The position numbers and the translations under genes were made by a program. A DNA stretch of 64,000 nt, from contig OZ004585.1 of NCBI GenBank assembly GCA_963924555.1, positions 310,001 to 374,000 of the forward strand, written 5' to 3'. The DNA is from Crambe crambe (lineage: Eukaryota; Porifera; Demospongiae; Poecilosclerida; Crambeidae). Below the pieces are notes generated by a model. That model saw only the letters and a program-made list of their open reading frames with translations, did no database searches and was not told where the DNA came from. This document shows, piece by piece, positions 32,979-43,061 of the stretch (position 1 is its first letter; every line of letters begins with the position of its first letter).

Positions 32979-33544
32979 TAGATAAAACTGAATACGTAGC
33001 TAGTTGTTGTTTAAGCCGACCCCTCCACAATACCATATTAGGGAATATTTCATTCTACAGCCTACAGTTGATTCAACACATATTATGATAACAAATTTCA
33101 CTTAAGCGCTGCTACAATTGGTTCACCACATACTTGAAGCCTTATGATAAACATGCCTATATCGTTATCATCACAATTAGCTAATGCCATTCTATGAACT
33201 AGCTAGCTAATGAAGGCAAAACATGAATGGTAGCTAATGCAGTTAAGTTTTCTACACATTCATATGTGGCAATAGCTTTCATATCTGTGCATATGTTATC
33301 TTTACGTAGTTACCAGTGTTTGGATTAGCTATTACAAGTTCATCTCTCATGAGGAACTACTGGATTGAAATGCAGAGAAAGAAACTCAGTATCTGAAGAA
33401 TTATAGCTACGTAGCTAGGTGAAGTCAAGAAATGTAGAGTCAATATTCAAGTTTCAACAGAGGACTATGCATTAATTTAGCCATATCGTGGCCTTTGAAT
33501 GATCTTTTTATAAGGGGACATAGCTATAGCAAGGAAGCTATAGC
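32979..33544. other. Spacer with an inverted MATH fragment
   Basis: AT-rich spacer between T2 and the T3 relic. At 33336-33400, on the plus strand (opposite to the array), lies a piece matching the conserved MATH end (TCTCTCATGAGGAAC, then GAAATGCAGAGAAAG and AAACTCAGTATCTGAAGAAT), so a fragment was inserted upside down. Nothing else recognised. Confidence 0.6.
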
Positions 33545-34068
33545 AGGAAGGTATGGACACACACCCCAGTGATCTTCAGACACAACCTTGTAAGACGCCT
33601 TGAAGTTGCAGTGTGTACACGTGTACTCCCTCAGTGGACACTCCCGGGAGAGGTGGTTCTGGATGTTCCTCTTTTGCACCCTCTGGTCACAGTGGGAGGG
33701 GCACTCTATGTCCCCATGTACAGACAGTCACCTGACTGGACATCCATGTGACCCTCCAGCTGTTCCAATTGTCCTATCCACTCACACCCACGATTCTTCA
33801 TTGGATAGTACAGTTCTAGTGAAAGAATTTTCGCTTAGGAGTCATATCAAAGTAAGTTTCCTTGCAGATTGGGCAAGGTTCATCATCACAATGATAGGGG
33901 AGATGCAAGCCCTTTTCTCCACAGCAAAAGGTGTGGTTGAGATCCCTGGAACATATTTGCATCTCTAACAGAGAAGGTCTTCAGGAATCTTGTCTATGAA
34001 CTCATACTTGTAGCCACTGGGGTCACTTTCAGTGCTAAGAACTTGAAGACTGGAGTCATTGCTAGCCA
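33545..34068 (-). pseudogene. T3: truncated TRAF-like pseudogene (RING and first zinc fingers only)
   Basis: Starts like a live copy (MASNDSSLQVLSTESDPSG) but has a stop codon straight after LLC in the RING and at least two further frame disruptions. It ends abruptly in the third zinc finger, with no coiled coil or MATH. The closest relative by its leader (LQVLSTESD versus TQVLSTESD) is T7. Confidence 0.8.
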
Positions 34069-34245
34069 TAGTCACTAAGCTAGGTATACTGCTTAGCTAC
34101 TAGCTAATGCTATAACCTACAGTGATTCGCCACATGGTAGTTACAAAGTCCCCAATGGCCACATGAACAGATTCATAGCTGCTATCAAAAGATTGTTAAT
34201 TTTCGTATGACTATAATAATGCTCCATTATTGCCTATACAGTACT

Positions 34246-35778
34246 TTAATTCTCTACTTTTACTTTAACAACTTTAAACTGGAGGGAGTTATTCTTCAGA
34301 TACTGAGTTTCTTTCTCTGCATTCCTACACAGTTCCTCATGGGAGATGAACTTGTGAAAAGTCCAAATAATGGTACCAGTAGTGTCCTTCTTGTTATATT
34401 TCCATACTATCTCTTTAGTGATATGGTTCTTGTCAGCATGCTGGTTGAGAAGTTGAAGACTGACTGTGACAGTAACAGGCCATTTGAGTAGTGCATCATA
34501 ATTCCCTACTTCAGGTTTATAGCCCACAGACACATGAGTACTATGACCATCTTCAACAGAATGACCATTTGGAATTACACATATACGAAAGTTATATCCA
34601 TCATTGTGGGTGTACATAGCTGGAGAGTACCAAAATTTATCTTCTGCCTTCAGTTCTTCATAGAATGGCATTGTGATGGTGACAGGAAAACAGTAGACAT
34701 AGCCAGTGTTGTACTGAAGCTCAGCTACTTTATCATTGATATCTGCAGTTGCCTTTAGTGACTTGCCAGTGATGCTTTGAAGTTCATTGCTAATATCTTG
34801 AAACTTCACTTCCTGCTCTAGAAATTTTCTTGCTTGTTCTTGCAGCTTAACTTGGTCCTGTTCGTGCAATTTTACCTGAAATAATTCCTGAAGCTTTACT
34901 TCCTGTTCTCGATACTTTCTTTCCTGTTCTTGCAGCCTTTCTTGAAACTCAACTTTCTGTTGCTCAAGTTTATCTTGAAACATTACTTCCTGTTCTTTAG
35001 CAAACTCTTTACTTTTCTCCATCTCCTTGGAGACCTCGAGCACGGTGGTTGCCATTAGAGACAGGTGTTTCTTGACGTTTTCCTCCATGTGTCTCTCCTC
35101 GTCCTCTCGTAGGAACCTCCCCTGACAACCAGCGTGACTGAAGCAACACTCCAACTCCTCCTTGTCGCATATCTTCATGTGGTCCTCCAAATCCTGCCTC
35201 TCACACGTCACACCACACCTGTTGGGACACTGCACAGGAAGGTATGGACACACCCCCCAGTGATCTTCAGACACAACCTTGTAAGATGCCTTGAAGTTGC
35301 AGTGTGTACATGTGTACTCCCTCAGTGGACACTCCTGGGAGAGGTGGTTCTGGATGTTCCTCTTTTGTACCCTCTGGTCGCAGTGGGAGGGGCACTCTAC
35401 ATCCACATACAGACAGTCACCTGACTGGACATCCATGTGACCCTCTAGCTGTTCCAATCGTCCCGTCCACTCACACCCACGACTCTTCATCGAACAGTAC
35501 AGGTCCAGCAAAAGGATTTTCTTCTGAATCTTTTTATTCGGTAAGATGATAAAGTCTTTGTCACCACAACTGGGGCAGGGCTGGTCATCATGGAGATAAG
35601 GAGAGATGCAGTCCTTGCAGAAAGATTCAGTACAGCAAGAGGTGAGGTTTGGATCCCTGGCAACATGCTTGCATCTCTGACAGAGAAGGTCTTCAGGAAT
35701 CTTGTCTATGAACTCATACTTGTAACCACTGGGGTCACTTTCAGAAATAAGACAGGACTCCTTGCTAGCCATAGTCAA
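34246..35778 (-). CDS. T4: RING-TRAF zinc finger-coiled coil-MATH protein
   Basis: Intact 510-residue single-exon frame. RING at about 33-73 with [10 protein letters not shown] and CPSC; zinc fingers to ~245, including [16 protein letters not shown] and [11 protein letters not shown]; a short coiled coil; MATH from ~360 ([18 protein letters not shown]) to KVVKVKVEN. The MATH face differs from its neighbours (TPAMYTHNDG region, HSTHVSVGYK), as expected if ligand choice varies. Its leader (35779-35880) is the intact version of the text found truncated in T1, which makes T4 the closest live relative of the intronic pseudogene. Adaptor or ubiquitin-ligase function is inferred from the domains. 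Confidence 0.85.
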   Translation of the reverse strand: MTMASKESCLISESDPSGYKYEFIDKIPEDLLCQRCKHVARDPNLTSCCTESFCKDCISPYLHDDQPCPSCGDKDFIILPNKKIQKKILLLDLYCSMKSRGCEWTGRLEQLEGHMDVQSGDCLYVDVECPSHCDQRVQKRNIQNHLSQECPLREYTCTHCNFKASYKVVSEDHWGVCPYLPVQCPNRCGVTCERQDLEDHMKICDKEELECCFSHAGCQGRFLREDEERHMEENVKKHLSLMATTVLEVSKEMEKSKEFAKEQEVMFQDKLEQQKVEFQERLQEQERKYREQEVKLQELFQVKLHEQDQVKLQEQARKFLEQEVKFQDISNELQSITGKSLKATADINDKVAELQYNTGYVYCFPVTITMPFYEELKAEDKFWYSPAMYTHNDGYNFRICVIPNGHSVEDGHSTHVSVGYKPEVGNYDALLKWPVTVTVSLQLLNQHADKNHITKEIVWKYNKKDTTGTIIWTFHKFISHEELCRNAEKETQYLKNNSLQFKVVKVKVEN

Positions 35779-36185
35779 TAGATAGAACTGGAGGTAACTC
35801 TTTCTAAATATTTAGCTAATTCTTAGCAGAATTGCTTTGGCTCGCCCACAATGCCAACACCAAATACACCCCCAATATGGAATGCAATGAATATTAACAT
35901 ACACATTCTACAAAATCACATGACACTAATAAAAATATCTATGTTATGGTTTTTAACTAGCTACTAGCAATACCCTCTGACCTTAGCAATTATGGCATAG
36001 CACAATATTTTTGTGGGGTAATTTTTCATGATTTTGAAGAAAAAAATTACAGTGAACCAATAGTTTATGTATGAACGCATCATTTTTACCCGCTAGCTAG
36101 CTATGTCATAGATGTATTCAAATGGTGTTACAAATGATTGTATGCAGTCTAAAACAAATGTTTAGCTACTGCCAGTAAACACATT
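35779..36185. other. Spacer between T4 and T5
   Basis: T4 leader including TTAGCAGAATTGCTTTGGCT, then AT-rich sequence. No gene. The leader block recurs upstream of T1 and near 38177-38215. Confidence 0.4.
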
Positions 36186-37519
36186 CTAATTCGTTCTCAA
36201 CTTTAACTTAAACTGAAGGGAGTTATTCTTCAGATACTGAGTTTCTTTCTCTGCATTCCAATCCAGTTCCTTGCGGGAGATGAACTTGTAAATCGCCCAA
36301 ATACTGGCACTAGTACACATAATCTTGTCATACGTACACACTAGCTCTTCAGTGATGTGGTTCTTGTCGGCATGCTGGTTGAGAAGTTGAATACTGACTG
36401 TGACAGTGACAGGCCATTTGAGTTGTGCGTCATAGTTCCCTACTACAGGTCTATAGAAAACAGACACATGAGTACCATGACCATCTCCATTAAGATGACC
36501 ATTTGGAATCACACAGATACGAAAGCTAAAACCACGCACACTTGTGTAGAAAACCTGACTATACCACCAGTTATTTTTTGCCTTCAGCTGTTCATAGAGT
36601 GGCATTGTGATGGTGACAGGAAACTGGAATACACAGCCAGTGTTGTACTGAAGCTCAGCTACTTTAACTTTGTAGCTTCATCATGACCACGCTCCTCCAG
36701 TGCTCTCTGGAATTTCATTTCATCTTTCTGTCCTTTTTCTCCAACTCTTCTCTAATTTGTTCAAGCTCATCTTCTTTGCCTTGCAACTTTATTTCTTGTT
36801 TTTGCAGCTTATCTTGTTGTTCTTGCAATTTTTCATCTTGTTCTTGCAACTTTTCCTGAAATAGTTCCTGGAGCTTTACTTCCTGTTCTCGATGCTTTAT
36901 ATTCAGACTTTCTTGAAATATTACTTCCTTTTTTTCCATTTCAATAGAGATCTTGAGCATGGTGGTTGCCATTAGAGACAGGTGTTTCTTGGTGTTCTCC
37001 TCCATGCGCCTCTCCTCATCCTCTCGTAGGAACCTCCCCTTACAACCAGTGTGACTGAAGCAACACTCCAACTCTTCCTTGTCGAATATCTTCATGTGGT
37101 CCTCAAAATTCTCTCTCTCATACATCACACCACACCTGTTAGAATACTGTACAGGAAGGTGTGAACACACCCGCCTGTGATTTTCCAGCTGTTCCAATGG
37201 TCCCATCCACTCACACCCACGACTCTTCATTGGACAGTACATTTTTAAAGCAAGGATTTTCTTCCGGTCCCGTTTCTTAAAGACCTACGCTGAAGCCGGT
37301 TTCTTCACAAATGGGACAAGGCTGGTTGTTGTGATGATATAAAGAGATGCACTCTTTGCAAAAGAGCTCTCCACAGCAAGTTGTGAAGTTTGGTTCCCTG
37401 GCAACATGCTTGCATCTCTGACAGAGAAGGTCTTCAGGAATCTTGTCTATGAACTCATACTTGTAACCACTGGGGTCACTTTCAGAACTAAGACAAGACT
37501 CCTTGCTAGCCATAGTCAC
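36186..37519 (-). pseudogene. T5: frameshifted TRAF-like copy lacking two zinc fingers
   Basis: Three open pieces (37277-37519, 36715-37242, 36186-36605) in different frames. Breaks lie just after the RING (GFSVGL) and between coiled coil and MATH, where ~100 bases including the usual LKDIxxKVAELQY text are scrambled. The zinc-finger block jumps from LEQLENHRRVCS to the PVQ finger, skipping two fingers present in most copies. T8 has the same jump and a nearly identical upstream spacer, so T5 and T8 are recent duplicates. With two or more breaks it is unlikely to make a full protein. Confidence 0.8.
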
Positions 37520-38570
37520 TAGAAATAACTTTCTAGGTTCCAGAATAGCTTAGGTTCGCCCACAATGCAACAACACATAGCTACACGCCCTCTATGGCAA
37601 CACCAGACATCCCCCAATATGGCAACACCTGTTACACCCCCAAATGGTAACACCCGATACATCCCCAATGGTAACACCAGTGACAACACTAGACACACCC
37701 CCAATGGTAACACCAGATATACACCCTCAATAGGCTAAGCAATTCCAGACACCCCCAATGGTTAACACTAAACACACCCCCTATTCTAATATGCTATTCC
37801 AACACTAGACACACCCCCCAATGCCATTGCATGCATGCAAACATACATTAGCTACATGCATTCCATAAAATCACAACACAAAGGAGCTCTAGAGTCATAG
37901 AATACTACTCATGAATATGCAAATATAAGCTAATACTGCTGAGGGCACCAGAGTCCAGTGATCCCAATGCATTCACATTCTATGGGGGGATGGACAGGAC
38001 CCAACTACAAATCACACCCTAAGCACTGCATGACCTCTTGAGGGACATGAATGTCACTACATGCTTGAAACTGAAAGAGCATTAGTTTTGGTGTAGCTAT
38101 TGCTGATCATATCCACTGGATACGTAATCACTGGAGTCACCAGGACTCCTTGTGAGCCCATAGATCGATCTTATTTTTAGCAGAATCACTTTGGCTCACC
38201 CACGATACCATATTTAGAATACCTCTAATGCTACAGTTCACCACATACGTACCTTGATAAACACAGTCCACAAAGTCATATGGTCTCCATGGCCACAAGA
38301 GTAGATTCATACTTGTTATCAAAAGGTCATAGCTATGAAGATCACAGGCTCAAGTCAATAAACTAACATTCGATCTCACTGAAGGAAATCCTCAGATACT
38401 GACTGTACTCACCCACGATAGGTACCAAATTAAGCTATAGTGTTGGTTCATCTATGAAAATAAGACACACACACACACCACTACATCATATGAATTTTTG
38501 AAGGTCAATGGGGCTATGGTAACCCTAACTCTACGCTAAGTTTACTGTTAAAACTAGCTACACTGACTCT
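37520..38570. repeat. Spacer with degenerate ACACCCCCAATGGTAACACC repeats
   Basis: 37600-37820 holds about eight imperfect ~25 bp units of the type CCCCCAATGGTAACACCAGA. The same stretch occurs upstream of T8 (42540-42750). The remainder (37830-38570) contains only leader-like scraps (TTAGCAGAATCACTTTGGCT near 38177) and an (AC)n run. Confidence 0.65.
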
Positions 38571-38911
38571 ATTTCTTGACTTCAACTTCAACCACTTTAA
38601 AACTGGAGGGAGTTATTCTTCAGATACTGAGTTTCTTTCTTTACATTCCCTTGTGGGAGATGAATTTGTAAATAAACCAAGCGGTGGTATCTTCTTGTCA
38701 TAGGTACATGCTATCTCTCTAGTGATGTGGTCCTTATCAGCATGCTGGTTGAGCAGTTGAACACTGACTGTAATAGAGACAGGCCATTTCAGGGGCAGAA
38801 ACACCACAACAAAAGTTTGGGGGGGGGGGGGGGGGGGGGCTGGTGGCACATACCACAATGTACTAATAATACATGTATATTATTCAATTATCAACTGTCA
38901 AAAGGTGGCCC

Positions 38912-38956
<45 letters not shown>

Positions 38957-39065
38957 AGTATCTCTGCCACTGCATTTGAGACAGAGTTGTGTGTCATAGT
39001 TTCCTACTTCAGCTTTATAGCCAACAGACACATGAGTACCATGACCACCTCTACCATGACGACCA
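38571..39065 (-). pseudogene. MATH-domain remnant split by a poly-G/poly-C insertion (3' part of T7)
   Basis: 38580-38790 encodes the MATH end ([20 protein letters not shown] onward, with internal losses) and 38975-39060 its middle (HGTHVSVGYKAEVGNYDTQL). Between them an insertion of ~190 bases carries a ~20-base G run at 38819-38839 and a ~45-base C run at 38912-38956, with GGTGGC/GCCACC arms just inside. The N-terminal half of the MATH domain is gone. Homopolymer lengths are unreliable. Confidence 0.7.
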
Positions 39066-39112
39066 TTAGCAAATAAGTGATAATTTTTATAAACAAATCG
39101 GCTATCTAATGG

Positions 39113-40171
39113 TTAATATTCATCACTAAATCCATCTGATTCGGAACTTTCATACATGTACTGCGGTTCTTGCAATTTATCTTCCTGTTTTTGCAATTTA
39201 TCTTCCTGTTTTTGCAGCTTATCTTCCTGTTCTTGCAATTTATCTTCCTGTTTTTGCAATTTATCTTCCTGTTTTTGCAGCTTTTCCTGTAACACCTGAA
39301 GCTTTACTTCCTGTTCTTGATGCTTTACTTCCTCTTCTCGCAGCCTCTCTTGAAACTCGACTTTCTGTTGTTCAATCTTCTCTTGAAACATTACTTCCTG
39401 CTTTTCCATCTCCATGGAGATCTTGAGTATGGTGGTTGCCATTAGAGACAGGTGTTTCTTGGTGTTCTCCTCCATGTGCCTCTCCTCGTCCTCTCGTAGG
39501 AACCTCCCCTGACAACCAGCGTGACTGAAGCAACACTCCAACTCCTCCTTGTTGCATATCTTCATGTGGTCCTCCAAATCCGCCCTCTCACACGTCACAC
39601 CACACCTGTTGGGACACTGCACAGGAAGGTATGAACACACCTCCAAGTGATCTTCAGACACAACCTTGTAAGACGCTTTGAAGTTGCAGTGTAGACATGT
39701 GTACTCCCTCAGTGGACACTCTCGGGAGAGGTGATTTTGGATGTTCCTCTTTTGCACCCTCTGGTCGCAGTGGGAGGGGCACTCTATGTCCACATACAGA
39801 CAGTTACCTGACTGGACATCCATGTGACCCTCCAGCTGTTCCAATCGTCCTGTCCACTCACAACCACAACTCTTCATTGGACAATTCAGCTCCAGCAAAA
39901 GGATTTTCTTCTTGTCCCGTTTGTTAGGAGTCATATTAAAGTTAGTTTCATTGCAGATTGGGCAAGGTTCACTGTCTTGGTGATATGGGGAGATGCAGTC
40001 CTTACAGAAGGACTCTCCACAGCAAGAGGTGTGATTCAGTTCCCTAGCAACATAGTTGCATTTCTGGCAGAGAAGGTCTTCAGGGATCTTGTCTATGAAC
40101 TCATACTTGTAACCACTGGGGTCACTTTCAGTGCTAAGAACTTGAGTACTGGACTCATCATTGCTATCCAT
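39113..40171 (-). CDS. T7: RING-zinc finger-coiled coil protein that has lost its MATH domain
   Basis: Open frame of 352 residues: leader MDSNDESSTQVLSTESD, RING (LLCQKC ... CCGESFCKDC ... CPIC), a complete set of TRAF zinc fingers, then a coiled coil ending in about six KLQKQED/KLQEQED heptads coded by 21-base repeats (39165-39290). The frame then runs into an unrelated 16-residue tail (QYMYESSESDGFSDEY) and stops. The MATH remnants downstream are out of reach. TRAF forms without the MATH domain would lack receptor binding and could act as decoys; whether this is expressed or a pseudogene in the making cannot be told. A perfect NRF1-type site lies 64 bases upstream. Confidence 0.65.
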   Translation of the reverse strand: MDSNDESSTQVLSTESDPSGYKYEFIDKIPEDLLCQKCNYVARELNHTSCCGESFCKDCISPYHQDSEPCPICNETNFNMTPNKRDKKKILLLELNCPMKSCGCEWTGRLEQLEGHMDVQSGNCLYVDIECPSHCDQRVQKRNIQNHLSRECPLREYTCLHCNFKASYKVVSEDHLEVCSYLPVQCPNRCGVTCERADLEDHMKICNKEELECCFSHAGCQGRFLREDEERHMEENTKKHLSLMATTILKISMEMEKQEVMFQEKIEQQKVEFQERLREEEVKHQEQEVKLQVLQEKLQKQEDKLQKQEDKLQEQEDKLQKQEDKLQKQEDKLQEPQYMYESSESDGFSDEY

Positions 40172-41227
40172 AGTCTATATTAGGCACACCCTCAATGCCA
40201 TATGTACATGCTATGAATATCATTATTGCCCCGATGCGCATGCGCAGCAAGGTTCTTGCTGCTGGACGCGCGTTAAAATTAATGATCCTTACCAGGTTGT
40301 TGTAGCACGAGTCATTTCATGAAGGGACCAGACCATCCCTGATTATATCCATGAAAAGGGAGTCATTTCATCCTATACATGTAGGCATGAATGACTCCTT
40401 GAATCCATGGTGACTGAATTATGGGGAGTCATTTTATCCTAGGCATGAATTAAGTAAATGTCATTGAATATGCATTAAAGTTCAGCAATTATCAGTGCTC
40501 GCACAAAGGACACAACTGTTGTCATATTATGCACAGTCTTGGTGAAACCAGTTCAAACAATGATACAAGTTATATACGTAACAGTAAGTTCTAAAATAAG
40601 TTGTTAGCAATCCAGCTGCTGCAACAGTTTGAATGACTAACTTAGCCTCATGTGTGAGTAATTTTCATGTTTGCACGAATTGTCAATAGAGTTGAAAATG
40701 TTTCACTTTGCACATGCAGTCATGTATAATAGTCTCCTACAATGTTGAATGAAATCGAGGGGGGCAAACATAAGTCTAAAAATCTGGGGGGGGGGGGGGG
40801 CATGGCCCCCTGGCCCCTCTGGTTTCTCCGCCTATTATAACTACACATAAATTTTATGTATAGCTATTCCACTGGTTCACATAATCTTCAGCAGCATCAA
40901 CTTCTTCCAGGGACCGGGAGTCATTTTTACCAAGGGGGAGTCATTATGACTTAGGCAGGAATGACTGGGGGAGCCAGGGGAGTCAACCATGACTTTGACA
41001 CTGGTCGGTAGTGAATTCTACAGGTCCCTCGGATTGTTAGTTTTCAAGTGATCAAGTAAAACTTCCCATTGTGCATACAGCGGGGAATTGAACTCTATGA
41101 ACTCTAGTTATGATAAAGGGTCTCAAGATGATACACAGGTGTTATCAATAATAATAATACATGATCATGCTATAAGATCAATTAATGTGAAAGCAGGATT
41201 AGCTACACAAAGTCTAAATATTCCACA
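40172..41227. other. 1 kb spacer upstream of T7
   Basis: Starts with the T7 promoter side. 40320-40450 and 40910-40985 carry related pieces of the type GGGAGTCATT...AGGCATGAATGACTCC, perhaps a decayed small element. A ~16-base G run sits near 40786. No gene is recognised. Confidence 0.4.
40235..40246. promoter_or_regulatory. NRF1-type palindromic site upstream of T7
   Basis: TGCGCATGCGCA, a perfect match to the NRF1 consensus known from animals, 64 bases before the T7 start codon. A near match (TGCGCATGCGTA) lies at 50520-50531, 150 bases upstream of T12. Regulation is inferred from the motif alone. Confidence 0.45.
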
Positions 41228-42485
41228 CTATTGCACTCTATTATTAATATTGAGTTTAACCACTTCAAACTGGAGGGAGTTATTCTTCAGATACTGAGTT
41301 TCTTTCTTTGCATTCCAATCCAGTTCCTTATGGGAGACGAACTTGTAAATAACCCAAATACTAGTATCAGTAGTGTCCTTCTTGTTATATTTCCATACTA
41401 TCTCTTTAGTGATGTGGTTCTTGTCAGCATGCTGGTTGAGAAGTCGAATACTGACTGTGACAGTGACAGGCCATTTGAGTTTTTCGTCATAGTTCCCTAC
41501 TTCAGGTCTATAGCTCACAGACACATGAGTACCATGACCATCTTCACCACGATAACCATTTGGATATACACAAGCTATAGCCACGTATGTATGTGTAGAG
41601 AACCTGACTGTACCACCATTCGTTTTTTGCCTTCATTAGTTCATAGAGTGGCATTGTGATGGTAACATGAAACCAGGGGACATAGCCAGTGTTGTACTGA
41701 AGCTCAGCTACTTTATCCTTCAAATCTGTAGCATCATTGTGACCATGCTCCTCCTCCTCCAGTGCTCTCTGGAATTCCATTTCATCTATCTTTCTCTCAG
41801 TTTTCTTCAATTCTTCTCTTATTTTCTGCAGCTCTTCTTCCTTTCCTTGCAAATCTTCTTGAAATTTGATTTTCTGTTGTTCAAGTTTGTTTTGAAAAAC
41901 CTCTTTGAATTTCTCCATCTCCTTGGAGATCTTGAGCATGGCAGTTGCTATTAGCGACAGGTGTTTCTTGGTGTTCTCCTCCATGTGCCTCTCCTTGTCC
42001 TCTCGTAGGAACCTCCCCTGACAACCAGCATGACTGAAGCAACACTCCAACTCCTCCTTGATGCATATCTTCATGTGATCCTCAAAATTCTCTCTCTCAT
42101 ACATCACACCACACCTGTTGGGACACTGCACAGGAAGGTATGAACACACCCGCCTGTGATTTTCCAGCTGTTCCAATTGTCCCATCCACTCGCACCCACG
42201 ACTCTTCATTGGACAGCACATTTTTAAAGCGAGGATTTTCTTCTGGTCCTGTTTCTTAAGACCTACGTTGAAGCCAGTTTCTTCACAAGTGGGACAAAGC
42301 TGGTTGTTGTGATGATATAGAGAGATACACTCTTTGCAAAATAAACAACAAGTTGTGAAGTTTGGTTCCCTGGCAACATGCTTGCATCTCTGACAGAGAA
42401 GGTCTTCAGGAATCTTGTCTATGAACTCATACTTGTAACCAATGGGGTCACTTTCAGAACTAAGACAGGACTCCTTGCTAGCCAT
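41228..42485 (-). pseudogene. T8: TRAF-like copy with one frameshift in the MATH domain
   Basis: The frame is open from [13 protein letters not shown] through the RING (CC-LFCKEC, one residue pair shorter than others), the shortened zinc-finger block ([19 protein letters not shown], two fingers missing as in T5) and the coiled coil into the MATH domain. Compared with sister copies about ten bases are then missing near 41570 (GYS-L-CISKW instead of GYSFRIxVYPNG), shifting frame. The MATH remainder is open in the next frame (41228-41560) to the end. A 313-residue truncated product is possible. It is nearly identical to T5 in the upstream spacer. Confidence 0.75.
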
Positions 42486-43061
42486 AGTCGCTAGAAATAG
42501 CTAGCTAGCTGCTAACTTAACTTTCTAGGTTCCAGAATAGCTTAGGTTCGCCCATAATGCAACAACACATAGCTACACACCCTCTATGGCAACACCAGAC
42601 ACCCCCCAATATGGCAACACCTGTTACACCCCCAAATGGCAACACCTGATACACCCCCAATGGACATTGGTAACACCAGTAACAACACTATAGACACACC
42701 CCCAATGGTAACACCAGATATACACCCTCAATAATCCAATGGTTAACACTAAACACACCCCCCATTCATGACATCATATGCACTAGTCCAATGACTGAGA
42801 GCTTCTCTGATGACACACAATCAGATGAAGGTGAACTCCTTCTCCATTGCCCGCAAACTGGTCAAATTCCCTTGCCTTCTCCCTCGCTTCTCCCTCACAG
42901 TCTTTCAAGCTCATCTTAATCTGTACTTGGATATCTTGGCATGACATGTTGACATTCAGATCTACTGTACCCACCCACATGACAAAGTTTCCATGGCCAT
43001 AAAACCAGACGTTATGGTATAACTAATACTATCCCAGTATTGGCTATACAGAAACAATACT
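42486..43061. other. Spacer upstream of T8 and downstream of T9, with an XRN2 exon relic
   Basis: 42540-42750 repeats the ACACCCCCAATGG-type degenerate units found upstream of T5. 42778-42905 holds the XRN2 exon relic (own entry). 42926-42985 (GGATATCTTGGCATGACATG ... GATCTACTGTACCCACCCAC) recurs in inverted orientation at ~47095-47148 and in part at 44974-45020. Confidence 0.6.
42778..42905 (-). pseudogene. Relic of the duplicated XRN2 exon, downstream of T9
   Basis: Follows the XRN2 exon closely: ACTAGTCCAATGAC, CTTCTCTGATGACACACAAT, GAACTCCTTCTCCAT, GCAAACTGGTCAAATTCCC and CCTTCTCCCTCGCTTCTCC in the same order and orientation, with short losses and a changed acceptor. It lies ~157 bases past the T9 stop. 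Confidence 0.8.
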
